Assembly (NCBI GenBank): GCA_029239235.1
Contig: JAQZBD010000007.1
Span: 1-38,132, forward strand
DNA length: 38,132 nucleotides
DNA from: Herbinix sp.
Lineage (GTDB): Bacteria > Bacillota > Clostridia > Lachnospirales > Lachnospiraceae
Direction: 5' to 3'
This document shows positions 1 to 9,239 of the stretch, in pieces. The notes beneath the pieces were generated by a model. The model saw nothing but the letters and a program-made list of their open reading frames with translations, did not search any database and was not told the DNA's origin. How positions within the stretch are numbered: the first letter of the stretch is position 1; every line of letters begins with the position of its first letter. The translations under genes were made by a program, and so were the position numbers.

Positions 1-999
1 TTAGAATTTGGATATGGTATTATTCCACTTGCCGATACGAATCAGGGCGGTGATTTACTGGATCGTGTGGTACTGATTAGAAGACAGATTGCCTTGGAGC
101 TTGGATGTGTTGTTCCTATGATTCGCTTACGTGATAATATACAGTTAAATCCAAACCAATACATTATAAAAATTAAGGGAATTCAGGTGAGTGAGGGAGA
201 GATCCTGTTTGATCACTATATGGCTATGAATCCAGGGTATGTAGAAGAGGAAATTACCGGAATACCTACCTTTGAACCATCCTTCCATTTGCCGGCAATC
301 TGGATTACGGAAGGACAGCGGGAAAGAGCTGAAACCTTAGGCTACACTGTAGTAGATCCGCCGTCAATCATTGCAACACATTTAACAGAGGTAATTCGAG
401 CACATATCTATGAACTGCTTACCAGACAGGATGTACAGCATCTGGTTGACAATATCAAGGATTCTCATTCAACGCTTATAAGTGAGCTTGTACCTAAGTT
501 GCTTAATATTGGTGAGATTCAGAAGGTGCTTCAAAACCTGCTTCGGGAAGGGGTATCCATCCGGGATTTAGTAACTATATTTGAAACCCTGGCAGATTAC
601 GCACCTACCTCTCGTGACACAGATGTACTTACGGAGTATGCGAGACAAAGTTTGAAGCGCGCAATTTCTAATAAATATTTCCCGTCTAACGAAATGACCA
701 GCGTGGTTACCTTAGACCCCAAGGTAGAGCAGGAAATCATGGGTTCTGTAAAACAATCGGAGCAGGGAGCATTCCTTACCCTCGATCCAAGTATTACTAG
801 AGACATCATGGAGTCGGTTCAGACGGAAGTACATAAGCTAGAGGAACTTGGCAAGAATCCAATCATTATCACTTCTCCTATCGTGCGCATGTACTTTAAG
901 CGTTTAACACAGGATTACTTTAAGGATTTAATCGTAGTATCGTATAATGAAATAGACTCCAATGTTGAATTACAGTCAGTAGGGATGGTGACAGTATAG
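1..999 (+). CDS. flhA: Flagellar biosynthesis protein FlhA, 3' part
   Basis: This is the C-terminal part of FlhA, the large export-gate protein of the flagellar type III secretion system. The frame is open from base 1, so the gene begins outside the window. The visible 332 residues begin LEFGYGIIPLAD, followed by the conserved stretch GGDLLDRVVLIRRQIA. This is the cytoplasmic domain that docks chaperone-substrate complexes; the membrane part is missing here. A GTG at position 67 could be mistaken for the start, but the FlhA-like sequence continues upstream of it. The TAG stop overlaps the GTG start of flhF (TAGTG), so the two genes are translationally coupled. Identification is by sequence recognition and by the flhF-flhG context, and is near certain. 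Confidence 0.95.
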   Translation, partial: LEFGYGIIPLADTNQGGDLLDRVVLIRRQIALELGCVVPMIRLRDNIQLNPNQYIIKIKGIQVSEGEILFDHYMAMNPGYVEEEITGIPTFEPSFHLPAIWITEGQRERAETLGYTVVDPPSIIATHLTEVIRAHIYELLTRQDVQHLVDNIKDSHSTLISELVPKLLNIGEIQKVLQNLLREGVSIRDLVTIFETLADYAPTSRDTDVLTEYARQSLKRAISNKYFPSNEMTSVVTLDPKVEQEIMGSVKQSEQGAFLTLDPSITRDIMESVQTEVHKLEELGKNPIIITSPIVRMYFKRLTQDYFKDLIVVSYNEIDSNVELQSVGMVTV

Positions 1000-2216
1000 T
1001 GATTATCAAAAAATTTCAAGCAAATACGGAGACAGAAGCAATCCTGCTCGCGAAGGAAGAATTGGGTAAGGATGCTATTGTCATGAATATAAAGACAGTA
1101 TCTCCAAAAGGCATCCACAAGCTATTTCGTAAACCACTTGTTGAAATTACGGCTGCTGTTGACGAAAATATAACATACCGTAATGACAAGGCAAAAAATG
1201 TAATGCCGATTCAGGCAGTACCACAGCGAAAAGCGATGATGCCGGATATCATCTATGATGAGCCAATGGATAGCAGTGGCAGCCGGCTTACAGGAGATAT
1301 TCCCGCGGCTTCTTCTGCCATTGAGTTGAAGCTCAATAATTTGCAGAATCTTTTAGAAAAGCAGATGATGGAGAAAGAAAAAGAGCTGCAGGAAAAACAG
1401 GATGCCAAGACCTTGGAAACAAATAAAAATCTGGCCTGCATCCAATTAATCTATAATCAACTGGTTTCGAATGAGGTTGATGAAAAATACGCCAATCTGA
1501 TTATTTCAGAAATAGAAGGTACCTTAAAGAAGGATGCTTCCATGGACAATATTCTGGCCAGTATATATCAGAAAATCATACTTAAGCTTGGGCAGCCCAA
1601 GATGATAAGTGTGGAGGGGGCCACACCGAAGTTTATCTTCTTTATTGGGCCGACAGGGGTGGGAAAGACCACAACCATTGCAAAGATTGCTTCTAAGTTT
1701 AAGGTCAATGAGAAATTAAAGGTTGCGTTTTTAACGGCAGATACCTATCGTATCGCAGCAGTGGAGCAATTGAGAACCTATGCGAACATATTAGGGATTC
1801 CCCTTAAGGTTATCTATTCCGATGAGGAAATACGGATGGCGAAACAGGAATTTGCCGATTATGATCTGATCTTCGTGGACACAGCGGGCAGATCCCATCG
1901 TAGCAAGGAGCAAAGAGATGATATAGAGTCTCTGATTAATACGATCCCAGAAGAGGAACGTGAGATTTATCTGGTTCTAAGTGCTACTACAAAATACCTG
2001 GACTTAATTAAAATAACAGAAGCGTATTCAGAGATCATTAATTATAATCTTATCTTTACAAAGTTAGATGAAACAGGAACAATTGGGAACCTCTTCAATA
2101 TACGTATGCTAACAGAGGCACCTTTATCCTATGCTACGTTTGGACAGAATGTACCGGATGATATTTCACGGGTGGATGCTCAAAATATTGCAAAACAATT
2201 ACTGAGGGGACAGTAA
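999..2216 (+). CDS. flhF: Flagellar biosynthesis GTPase FlhF
   Basis: This is an SRP-type GTPase that controls where flagella are built, acting at the membrane with FlhG. It has 405 residues. The N-terminus MIIKKFQANTETEAILLAKE is the usual FlhF B domain, followed by a charged helical linker (about 100-150) and the NG domain. Visible motifs are P-loop GPTGVGKT (217-224), DTAGR (294-298) and TKLDE (354-358). The GTG start overlaps the flhA stop, which fixes the start and implies translational coupling. The length fits the family. flhG follows after a 61-base gap, the conserved order. Confidence 0.95.
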   Translation: MIIKKFQANTETEAILLAKEELGKDAIVMNIKTVSPKGIHKLFRKPLVEITAAVDENITYRNDKAKNVMPIQAVPQRKAMMPDIIYDEPMDSSGSRLTGDIPAASSAIELKLNNLQNLLEKQMMEKEKELQEKQDAKTLETNKNLACIQLIYNQLVSNEVDEKYANLIISEIEGTLKKDASMDNILASIYQKIILKLGQPKMISVEGATPKFIFFIGPTGVGKTTTIAKIASKFKVNEKLKVAFLTADTYRIAAVEQLRTYANILGIPLKVIYSDEEIRMAKQEFADYDLIFVDTAGRSHRSKEQRDDIESLINTIPEEEREIYLVLSATTKYLDLIKITEAYSEIINYNLIFTKLDETGTIGNLFNIRMLTEAPLSYATFGQNVPDDISRVDAQNIAKQLLRGQ

Positions 2217-2277
2217 AATAGAAAAATAACTCACTTTGATTAAAAGATACCGTAGTACGGTGTCGTGGAGGCTTATA

Positions 2278-3162
2278 ATGGATCAGGCTGAAAAGTTAAG
2301 GAAGATGGTCAAGGAACAGACCGTATCAAGAAGGGTTGCCAGAGTAATTACTGTTACCAGTGGTAAGGGTGGAGTAGGTAAATCAAGTATCTCGGTGAAT
2401 CTTGCAATTGCATTAAGCCGTATTGGCAATCGAGTGATTGTACTAGATGCGGATTTTGGTTTGGCAAATGTTGAGGTTATGCTGGGCATTCGACCGCGAT
2501 ATAATCTTGCTGATCTTATGTTCAGGGGTAAGAGCTTAACGGATATTATCACAGAAGGACCGGAGAATATAGGATTTATCTCTGGTGGTTCGGGTATCCA
2601 GGAACTAACGAATTTGACGAGGGATCAGATTGTATATTTGATTCAAAAGCTAGTAGAACTGGATGAAAAAGCAGACATCATTATTGTTGATACCGGTGCT
2701 GGCATTGCGGATTCAGTGCTCGAATTTGTAGCAGCCAGCTCTGAGGTTTTGTTAGTTGCAACACCGGAACCGACATCGATTACCGATGCGTATGCATTAT
2801 TAAAAACCTTAAATCGAAAAACAGATGTATCACTTGAAGAAACGGTAATCAAGATGATCGCAAACCGGGTTGACTCCAATGAGGATGGCAAAGAATTATA
2901 TGATAAACTAAGTTTGGTGGTTAGTAAGTTTCTTGATTTCAGACTGGAGTTTTTGGGTTCGGTACCGCAGGATTCCACTGTGTCAAAAGCAGTTATGAAA
3001 CAAAAGCCTGCCCTGATGCTTTATCCAAATTCTGATTTTACCAGCTCGCTTACTTCATTTGCCCATAGTTTAAGTGAGCATACTACAAATGATGAGACAC
3101 ACAATAAAAAGGGAATAGCACAACTTTTTACTAATTTACTAAGGTCAAGAATTAGAAAATAA
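2278..3162 (+). CDS. flhG: FlhG (MinD-like) flagellar number regulator
   Basis: This is a ParA/MinD-family ATPase that limits flagellar number and stimulates the FlhF GTPase. The chosen start is ATG 2278, preceded by GTGGAGG; an upstream in-frame TTG at 2236 lacks a comparable site and adds 14 atypical residues. The protein has 294 residues. It begins with DQAEKLRKMV (2-11), the DQAxxLR motif that in the family activates FlhF. It continues with the deviant Walker A GKGGVGKSS (29-37), DADFGLANVE, and IIVDTGAGI for Walker B. The basic C-terminus may help membrane association. Also named YlxH in Bacillus. Confidence 0.93.
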   Translation: MDQAEKLRKMVKEQTVSRRVARVITVTSGKGGVGKSSISVNLAIALSRIGNRVIVLDADFGLANVEVMLGIRPRYNLADLMFRGKSLTDIITEGPENIGFISGGSGIQELTNLTRDQIVYLIQKLVELDEKADIIIVDTGAGIADSVLEFVAASSEVLLVATPEPTSITDAYALLKTLNRKTDVSLEETVIKMIANRVDSNEDGKELYDKLSLVVSKFLDFRLEFLGSVPQDSTVSKAVMKQKPALMLYPNSDFTSSLTSFAHSLSEHTTNDETHNKKGIAQLFTNLLRSRIRK

Positions 3163-3299
3163 ACAGGCAATCAAACGAAAAGCTTTCGTTGATGCCGTAC
3201 GCAGCAGGTTCATATTTTGACACCTTGTGTCAACACGAAATGAGCATGCGGACATTAAGTTTAATAGGAAGAGTTGCTACATCCTGTGGGAGGGAAGAA

Positions 3300-4064
3300 A
3301 TGCTGCGTGAAGTATTAAATTATGGTGATAAAATTGATTTAAAACCACTGAATAATTCTGGTCGCGAATTACATAATTCGAAAACTTTTGCTAGCCAATT
3401 AGTAGATTTTGTAGATTCAGACATCATTAGCATTGCAGCACCAATTATATATGGTAAAGCGTTAGTTTTGGGTATTGGAGCTAATTTCAGTTTATGCTTT
3501 TATACCAGTAAGGGATTGTACCAGGGTAATTGCGTAGTATTAAGCAATCATAAGGAAAACAATATGATTGTATCGAATGTAAAAGTAATTACAAATTTAG
3601 TAAAAATTCAGCGAAGACAATTTTACAGGCTTGAATGTATCTATGATATTGATTATCGCCTGGTAACATTGGATGAGGAATTACTTGAGAAAAGACTGAA
3701 GGTAGATGACTTCGAAAACGACAAAGAACGGGAAGAGTGTAAGAAAAACTTAAGCCAGTTTAATAAAGACTGGATACATGGTGATATTTTAGATATCAGC
3801 GGAGGTGGATTAAGGTTCTATTCCAAGTATTTACATAAGCAAGGGGATAAGCTTCGAATCAAAATAGTTGTCAGAGTTGGTAATGACACAATAAAGATGG
3901 AGCCAGAAGCACAAATTGTTGCTTCCTACAAAATTGAAAATAGGATTGGTACCTTCGAGCATCGAGTTCAATTTGTTGATATTTCTCCAAAGGATAGAGA
4001 AAACCTGATTCGTTTCATTTTTGAGCAGGAACGCCGTCTTAGAAGAAATGATAAGGAAAGGTAA
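3300..4064 (+). CDS. PilZ-domain flagellar brake protein (YcgR/FlgZ type)
   Basis: This is a predicted cyclic-di-GMP receptor that slows or stops the flagellar motor. ATG 3300 was chosen because GGGAGG lies just upstream and the protein then begins MLREVLNYGDKIDL, typical of the YcgR N domain. The longer TTG-initiated frame from 3189 has no such site. It has 254 residues: an N-terminal YcgR domain (about 1-100) and a C-terminal PilZ domain with R106-QFY-R110 and DISGGG (165-170), matching the RxxxR and D/NxSxxG ligand motifs, so c-di-GMP binding looks intact. It lies between flhG and cheB, and its end precedes cheB by only 10 bases. The Bacillus equivalent is YpfA/MotI, encoded elsewhere in that genome. 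Confidence 0.88.
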   Translation: MLREVLNYGDKIDLKPLNNSGRELHNSKTFASQLVDFVDSDIISIAAPIIYGKALVLGIGANFSLCFYTSKGLYQGNCVVLSNHKENNMIVSNVKVITNLVKIQRRQFYRLECIYDIDYRLVTLDEELLEKRLKVDDFENDKEREECKKNLSQFNKDWIHGDILDISGGGLRFYSKYLHKQGDKLRIKIVVRVGNDTIKMEPEAQIVASYKIENRIGTFEHRVQFVDISPKDRENLIRFIFEQERRLRRNDKER

Positions 4065-4074
4065 AAGTCGAAGA

Positions 4075-5172
4075 ATGAAGAAAAATATTTTAATAATAGA
4101 TGACTCTGCACTCATGAGAAGGGTGATTTCTGATATAATAAATGCAGACGATAGGTTTCAGGTTACTGAAGTAGCAGTTAATGGTCTGGATGGGTTGAAT
4201 TTACTGCTAAGCAGAGGCAAAGACTTTGACGCAGTTCTTCTTGATATTAATATGCCTAAAATGAATGGTTTAGAGCTGCTGGCTGAGTTGAAGAAGCGAA
4301 ACATAAAAGCGAAAGTGATTATCGTTAGCACCATTGCAACAAAGGATGCTAAGGAGACAATTTACGCATTAGAGCTTGGAGCATTTGATTTTGTAACAAA
4401 GCCGGAGAGTTATTTAGAGGTAAAGAGCAATCAATTCTCCAACAACATTTTATCCTGTTTAGCAACTGCCACTCAAGCAGATTCAGGGGTATTAAAGGAG
4501 CCAGAGGCAGCGAAGCCGGTGGCAAAGCCGGATACTCTTAAGATGGTGAGACAACTGGCTCAGAAGAGAAATCCAGTACAATTACCTCAGAATGCAACCA
4601 AACTCGTTGCTCTAGCATGCTCAACAGGAGGCCCGAAGGCGCTACATACTGTAATACCAAGTCTACCTAAGAACCTTAATGCCAGCGTACTCATCGTACA
4701 ACATATGCCGGGAGGATTTACCAAGTCACTTGCAGACCGATTGAATGAACTTAGTCAGGTCGAAGTAAAGGAAGCAGAAGATGGCGAAATGCTTCGCAAA
4801 GGAACCGTATATATTGCGAAAGGCGGTTACCAAATGAGACTGAAAAAGCAAGCGGACGGTCAGTATTATCTCGCTGTTACAAAAGAACCTGCAAGACATG
4901 GTCTATTACCCTGTGCTGATATTATGTACGAGTCTTTGGTGGATACAAATTTTGATCAAATTACCTGTGTCGTATTAACAGGTATGGGCGGTGATGGAAC
5001 CGCCGGAATAACACAACTAGGAAAAAAACAAAATATTTATGTGATTGCACAGAATGAAGAGACAAGTATCGTCTATGGAATGCCGAAGGTTGTTAGAGAT
5101 GCAGGACTTGTGGATGAAGTTGTTCCGCTGCTCGAAGTTTCTGGTGCTATTACAAGAAATGTGGGGGTATGA
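4075..5172 (+). CDS. cheB: Chemotaxis response regulator / protein-glutamate methylesterase CheB
   Basis: CheB removes methyl groups from chemoreceptors (and can deamidate glutamines) to drive adaptation; CheA phosphorylates it. ATG 4075 gives 365 residues beginning MKKNILIIDDSALMRR, the normal receiver start; longer in-frame starts at 4021 or 4048 overlap the PilZ gene. The receiver domain (1-120) has the acid pair D9/D10 and phospho-acceptor D57. A linker of about 60 residues leads to the methylesterase domain with S183 (CSTGGPKAL), H210 (VQHMPGG) and D307 (GMGGDG), a complete catalytic triad. The ribosome site is the purine-rich AAGGAAAGG, somewhat distant. cheA begins 3 bases after the stop. 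Confidence 0.95.
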   Translation: MKKNILIIDDSALMRRVISDIINADDRFQVTEVAVNGLDGLNLLLSRGKDFDAVLLDINMPKMNGLELLAELKKRNIKAKVIIVSTIATKDAKETIYALELGAFDFVTKPESYLEVKSNQFSNNILSCLATATQADSGVLKEPEAAKPVAKPDTLKMVRQLAQKRNPVQLPQNATKLVALACSTGGPKALHTVIPSLPKNLNASVLIVQHMPGGFTKSLADRLNELSQVEVKEAEDGEMLRKGTVYIAKGGYQMRLKKQADGQYYLAVTKEPARHGLLPCADIMYESLVDTNFDQITCVVLTGMGGDGTAGITQLGKKQNIYVIAQNEETSIVYGMPKVVRDAGLVDEVVPLLEVSGAITRNVGV

Positions 5173-5175
5173 TAA

Positions 5176-7278
5176 ATGGATGTAAGTCAATATCTAGAAA
5201 TATTTATTGAAGAAGCAAAAGAGCATTTGCAAAATTTGAATGAGCATTTATTAGTATTAGAGCGTGAGCCGGAAAATGAAAATACCATCAATGAAATTTT
5301 CCGTGCAGCGCATTCCTTAAAGGGTATGTCCGGCACCATGGGTTATAAGAGAATGCAGCATTTAACTCATGATATGGAGAATGTTTTTTCCGAAATTCGA
5401 AATGGTAAGATGAAGGTATCCTCCAATCTGGTTGATGTATTATTTAAGGGGCTGGATGCACTGGAAGCATATCTTACAAATATTCAGACAGAAGCTAATG
5501 AGGGCGAGGATGACAATGAAGACATTATCACTGCATTAAATGATATCCTTAATGCAGGGCTTGGAATAGTCTCCGAACAAGGTTCTGGCGCAAGTGCGGC
5601 TGTACAGGCGGCTGAAATAAAGCCGGTGGCAGCTGAGGCTAAGTCTGACCATGGCAAGATGAAGTTTTTAGATGTTAAGATTGAAGAGCATGAGAAGAAA
5701 GCAATGGTGAAAGCAGGTACCGTTGGACTTAATGTTGTCGGTCTCACGGTATATATTCAGGAATATTGCGTGTTAAAGGGTGCAAGAGCCTTCATGGTAA
5801 ACCGTGCCCTGGAAGAATTCGGAGAGATTATTAAGCTGAATCCAAGCGCTCAGGATCTGGAAGATGAAAAATATGATTTTGAGTATTCAGCCTTTATGAT
5901 AACCAAAGAAACACCGGACAAGCTGGCAAAGCTTGCGGCGAATGTGTCTGAGGTAAAAGAGGTAGTAGCAGATTATTATAAATTATCTGAGGATGATGTA
6001 GTGGCGTTCTCCAAACAGATCAACCAGGAGGAAGTAAAAGCCGTTCAGGTTCAGGCAAGTGAAGCAGTTTCTCTAAAGTCAGGTTCTGTTGCGGCAGCGG
6101 CAAAGCAGCCGGTTAAACCTGTTGCAAACCGTTCTGTCCGTGTTGATATTGAAAAGTTAGATGTATTAATGAATCTGGTGAGCGAATTAATTATTGCTAA
6201 GAATGGTCTTGTGTCCATTAGTGACTCGAATGATACCACCTTGGATAATTCCTTCCATGAGCAGATCGAATACTTGGAAAGAGTTACAACAAACCTTCAT
6301 GAGTCTGTTATGAAAACTCGAATGGTGCCGATTGAAAGTGTTGTGAACCGTTTCCCAAGAATGATCCGAGACTTATCTAAGAAGTTAGATAAAGAAATGG
6401 AATTATATATGACCGGTGAAGAGACAGAGCTTGACCGTACAGTAATCGACGAGATTGGTGATCCTTTAATGCATTTACTTCGTAACGCGGCAGATCATGG
6501 CCTTGAGAGCAATGCGGAAAGAGCAAAAAAGGGCAAAAATCCAGTGGGTTCAATCTATCTTGATGCATACCAGGATGGCAACAATGTAGTAATTGAAGTG
6601 CGCGATGATGGCGCAGGAATTAATACAGAGAGAATAAAGTTAAAAGCAATTGAAAAAGGCAAGATTTCGGAAGAACAGGCAGCCAGGATGACGGATAAGG
6701 ATATCATTGATATCTTGTTCCAGCCAAGTTTTTCAACAGCAGAGACAGTAACGGATGTATCAGGACGCGGAGTTGGTCTTGATGTCGTAAAAACAAAAAT
6801 CGAGGCCTTGGGTGGAGAAATTGAGGCTAAAACCAAGCTTGATGAAGGTTCTAATTTTATTATCCGTTTACCATTAACCTTGGCAATTATTCAAGCCTTA
6901 ATGGTTATCATTGGTGATGAAAAATATGCACTTCCCTTAGGTAGTATTCAAACCGTTGAAGATATATTAAGTACTGAAGTGAAAGATATTCAGGGAAAAG
7001 AAGTGATTAATTTAAGAGGAAATGTTGTTCCGATCGTACGCCTCAGTAAAATTCTTGGCTGCAAAAAGCCAGAAAAAGAGCCGGAAGAGCTTCTCGTTGT
7101 TATTGTTAAAAAGGGCGAAAGACTTGCAGGAATGGTAGTGGATGAGTTGATAGGACAGCAGGAAATCGTTATTAAATCCATTGGTAAATATATCAAAAAT
7201 CATAAGATCATCAGCGGAGCTACCATTCTTGGCAATGGTGAGGTAGCGTTAATACTGGATGTCAATTCATTAGTGTAG
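5176..7278 (+). CDS. cheA: Chemotaxis sensor histidine kinase CheA
   Basis: CheA is the central chemotaxis kinase; it works in receptor arrays with CheW and passes phosphate to CheY and CheB. It has 700 residues. The P1 Hpt domain carries H46 in RAAHSLKG. A P2-like docking domain lies at about 165-275, flanked by Ala/Val-rich linkers. P3 dimerisation follows (about 320-390). The P4 ATPase has N437 (RNAADHG), the G1 box DDGAG (477-481) and the G2 box GRGVGL (530-535). The P5 CheW-like domain fills about 565-700. All catalytic elements are present. Spacing to cheB is 3 bases and to cheW 12 bases, so the genes are co-transcribed. Confidence 0.97.
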   Translation: MDVSQYLEIFIEEAKEHLQNLNEHLLVLEREPENENTINEIFRAAHSLKGMSGTMGYKRMQHLTHDMENVFSEIRNGKMKVSSNLVDVLFKGLDALEAYLTNIQTEANEGEDDNEDIITALNDILNAGLGIVSEQGSGASAAVQAAEIKPVAAEAKSDHGKMKFLDVKIEEHEKKAMVKAGTVGLNVVGLTVYIQEYCVLKGARAFMVNRALEEFGEIIKLNPSAQDLEDEKYDFEYSAFMITKETPDKLAKLAANVSEVKEVVADYYKLSEDDVVAFSKQINQEEVKAVQVQASEAVSLKSGSVAAAAKQPVKPVANRSVRVDIEKLDVLMNLVSELIIAKNGLVSISDSNDTTLDNSFHEQIEYLERVTTNLHESVMKTRMVPIESVVNRFPRMIRDLSKKLDKEMELYMTGEETELDRTVIDEIGDPLMHLLRNAADHGLESNAERAKKGKNPVGSIYLDAYQDGNNVVIEVRDDGAGINTERIKLKAIEKGKISEEQAARMTDKDIIDILFQPSFSTAETVTDVSGRGVGLDVVKTKIEALGGEIEAKTKLDEGSNFIIRLPLTLAIIQALMVIIGDEKYALPLGSIQTVEDILSTEVKDIQGKEVINLRGNVVPIVRLSKILGCKKPEKEPEELLVVIVKKGERLAGMVVDELIGQQEIVIKSIGKYIKNHKIISGATILGNGEVALILDVNSLV

Positions 7279-7290
7279 GGAGGAATTGTG

Positions 7291-7743
7291 ATGGCAGCTT
7301 TAGATTCAAAGCAATATATTATTGCATATCTTAATAATCAGCCGTTTGGTATTGATATTAAATACATTGACAATATTATCGTATTGCAAAGTATAACAAG
7401 AGTCCCAAAGGCTCAGTCTTATTTTAAAGGTGTAATCAATCTGCGCGGTGAGATTGTTCCGGTTATGAGCTTAAGAAACCGGTTAGAATTACCGGAAGTG
7501 GAATACACACCAAAAGCAAGAATTATTATTGTAAGACCTGAACTACAGTCAGCTCCTGTTGGTATTATTGTGGATGAGGTAAAAGAAGTTATTACCTTGG
7601 AGTCGAGTGCAATTGAGAAGATGAATTATGATGAAAGTGATATCAAGGGCAGCTTCAGTATAGGTGTTGGTAAATACGGCAGTGAGTTGATTAATCTTTT
7701 AAATATTCCGGTAGTTATTGTTGACAAGGAAGTAGTGAGTTAG
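7291..7743 (+). CDS. cheW: Chemotaxis coupling protein CheW
   Basis: CheW is the adaptor that couples chemoreceptors to CheA. It is a single CheW domain of 150 residues, with the usual GVINLRGEIVPVMSLR segment and the later VGIIVDEVKEV segment. ATG 7291 is chosen because GGAGG lies 7 bases upstream; an adjacent GTG at 7288 is in frame but too close. It follows cheA by 12 bases. The sequence resembles the P5 domain of the neighbouring CheA, as expected for paralogous domains. Confidence 0.95.
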   Translation: MAALDSKQYIIAYLNNQPFGIDIKYIDNIIVLQSITRVPKAQSYFKGVINLRGEIVPVMSLRNRLELPEVEYTPKARIIIVRPELQSAPVGIIVDEVKEVITLESSAIEKMNYDESDIKGSFSIGVGKYGSELINLLNIPVVIVDKEVVS

Positions 7744-7804
7744 TTAACGGAATGCTTATAATATGAAAGATAGTAAAATTATTAAATAATGTGAGGTGTG
7801 CGTG

Positions 7805-8425
7805 GTGTCCCAGATTAATTTAAACCAGATCGATAATATGCAATATGATGTACTAAAAGAAATAGGAAATATTGGTGCAGGGAATGCCACAACAGCTCTC
7901 TCGCAGATGATCAATTCGAAGATTGATATGAAGGTTCCGAAAGTTGATTTACTGGAATTTAAAGAGCTTTCAGATATTGTTGGTGGTGCAGAGAATATTG
8001 TAGTAGGTATATTATTTACCCTTGAAGGGCAAATTGATGGCATGATGATGTTCATGATGGACATGGGTGCGGCCAGGCATTTAGTAAATTTATTATTGGG
8101 CGGCGCTTATGGATCTGAAACGGGAAAATTTTCTGAAATGGAGCGTTCTGCTTTGAATGAGATTGGAAATATCATAGCAGGTGCATATTTGTCATCACTT
8201 TCTTCTTTAACTAATTTATTAATTACATCAAGTATTCCCTATATGGCGATTGATATGTCAGGAGCAATATTAAGCGTACCTGCCATAGAATTTGGAAAAA
8301 TTGGTGATAAGGCATTGCTGATTGAGACAGAATTCGGAGATACAGACAATGCTGTCAATGGATATTTTATATTAATTCCGACAATTGATTCCTACAGAGC
8401 TATATTATCATCCTTAGGATTATAG
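7805..8425 (+). CDS. cheC: CheY-P phosphatase CheC
   Basis: CheC dephosphorylates CheY-P and binds CheD in the Bacillus-type adaptation system. Two phosphatase helices are visible: DVLKEIGNIGAGNA near the N-terminus and SALNEIGNIIAGAY near the middle. Both keep the E-x2-N pair, so this is a two-site CheC rather than a CheX. The start is one of a set of in-frame GTG codons (7796, 7802, 7805); GTG 7805 has the best spacing from GTGAGG at 7791-7796, giving 206 residues beginning MSQINLNQID. It is followed 8 bases later by cheD, its regulator. Confidence 0.92.
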   Translation: MSQINLNQIDNMQYDVLKEIGNIGAGNATTALSQMINSKIDMKVPKVDLLEFKELSDIVGGAENIVVGILFTLEGQIDGMMMFMMDMGAARHLVNLLLGGAYGSETGKFSEMERSALNEIGNIIAGAYLSSLSSLTNLLITSSIPYMAIDMSGAILSVPAIEFGKIGDKALLIETEFGDTDNAVNGYFILIPTIDSYRAILSSLGL

Positions 8426-8433
8426 GTGAATAC

Positions 8434-8919
8434 ATGAGCGAAATGATAAAGGTAGGTATGGCGGACTTAAATGTGTGTATATCGCCTAATGCAATAACCA
8501 CCCTTGGACTTGGTTCCTGTGTAGGTATTGTATTATACGATCCAATTCGGAAAATAGCTGGAATGGTTCACGTCATGCTACCAGACAGTACAAAAATTAT
8601 AAACAATGAAAATAAAGCGAAGTTCGCTGATACAGGAATTGACTTACTAATCAAACAGATGCTTGCCATCGGAGCAGAGAGACGGAGTTTAGTAGCTAAA
8701 ATTGCCGGTGGTGCTCAAATGTTCGCCTTCGGAGCTAACAATGATATGATGAGGATTGGTGACCGTAATGTGGAGGCAACCAAGCTTAAATTACAGCAGC
8801 TGGGAATCAGCTTGAAGGCGGAAGACACCGGTGCCAACTATGGTAGAACCATTGAATTTTATCCCGAGACCGGCATGTTACTTATCAAATCGGTAGGCAA
8901 AGAAAAAAAGACAATATAA
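8434..8919 (+). CDS. cheD: Chemoreceptor glutamine deamidase CheD
   Basis: CheD deamidates specific glutamines on chemoreceptors and stimulates CheC. It has 161 residues, the normal length. The cysteine-hydrolase signature is present: C29 in GLGSCVG and H46 in GMVHVMLP, with a later KIAGGAQMF segment typical of the family. It begins 8 bases after cheC, consistent with joint expression and the known CheC-CheD partnership. Confidence 0.95.
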   Translation: MSEMIKVGMADLNVCISPNAITTLGLGSCVGIVLYDPIRKIAGMVHVMLPDSTKIINNENKAKFADTGIDLLIKQMLAIGAERRSLVAKIAGGAQMFAFGANNDMMRIGDRNVEATKLKLQQLGISLKAEDTGANYGRTIEFYPETGMLLIKSVGKEKKTI

Positions 8920-8953
8920 GAAGTCTCCTTCTTTCACGAATGGAGGGATAAAT

Positions 8954-9196
8954 TTGAAGGAACAATATATACCGCCATTTATAATGTTGATAGCAGCAGC
9001 TATTACAAGCATTATTAACATAATGAATCAAGTTGAAATTGTTACTGCTCTAAAACGTTTACTCCTGGTAATTATCATTTTTTATATTCTGGGATTAATT
9101 ATAAGAGCAGTAATGAAGTTGGCACTTACGAAATTTGCTGAGAAAGAACAAACAGAGGAAAAGCAGGAAGAAGAGCAACAACCGGGAGAAGAATAG
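8954..9196 (+). CDS. Small two-helix membrane protein in the motility operon
   Basis: Product not recognised. A TTG start at 8954 is preceded by GGAGGG at 8942-8947 with good spacing, so the gene looks real despite its size (80 residues). Two hydrophobic segments (about 8-25 and 34-52) are joined by a short polar stretch, followed by a Lys/Glu/Gln-rich charged tail of about 25 residues. It lies between cheD (34 bases upstream) and sigD (43 bases downstream) on the same strand, so it is presumably co-expressed with the motility genes. No catalytic motif is visible. Confidence 0.75.
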   Translation: MKEQYIPPFIMLIAAAITSIINIMNQVEIVTALKRLLLVIIIFYILGLIIRAVMKLALTKFAEKEQTEEKQEEEQQPGEE

Positions 9197-9239
9197 AATA
9201 ACTTCTGTATAAAGAATTAGGTGGATTTCAGGAGGAGCT

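Noticed and set aside
3189-3299. Longer N-terminus for the PilZ protein from TTG 3189
   Set aside because: The added 37 residues have no family resemblance, and GGGAGG directly before ATG 3300 marks the start.
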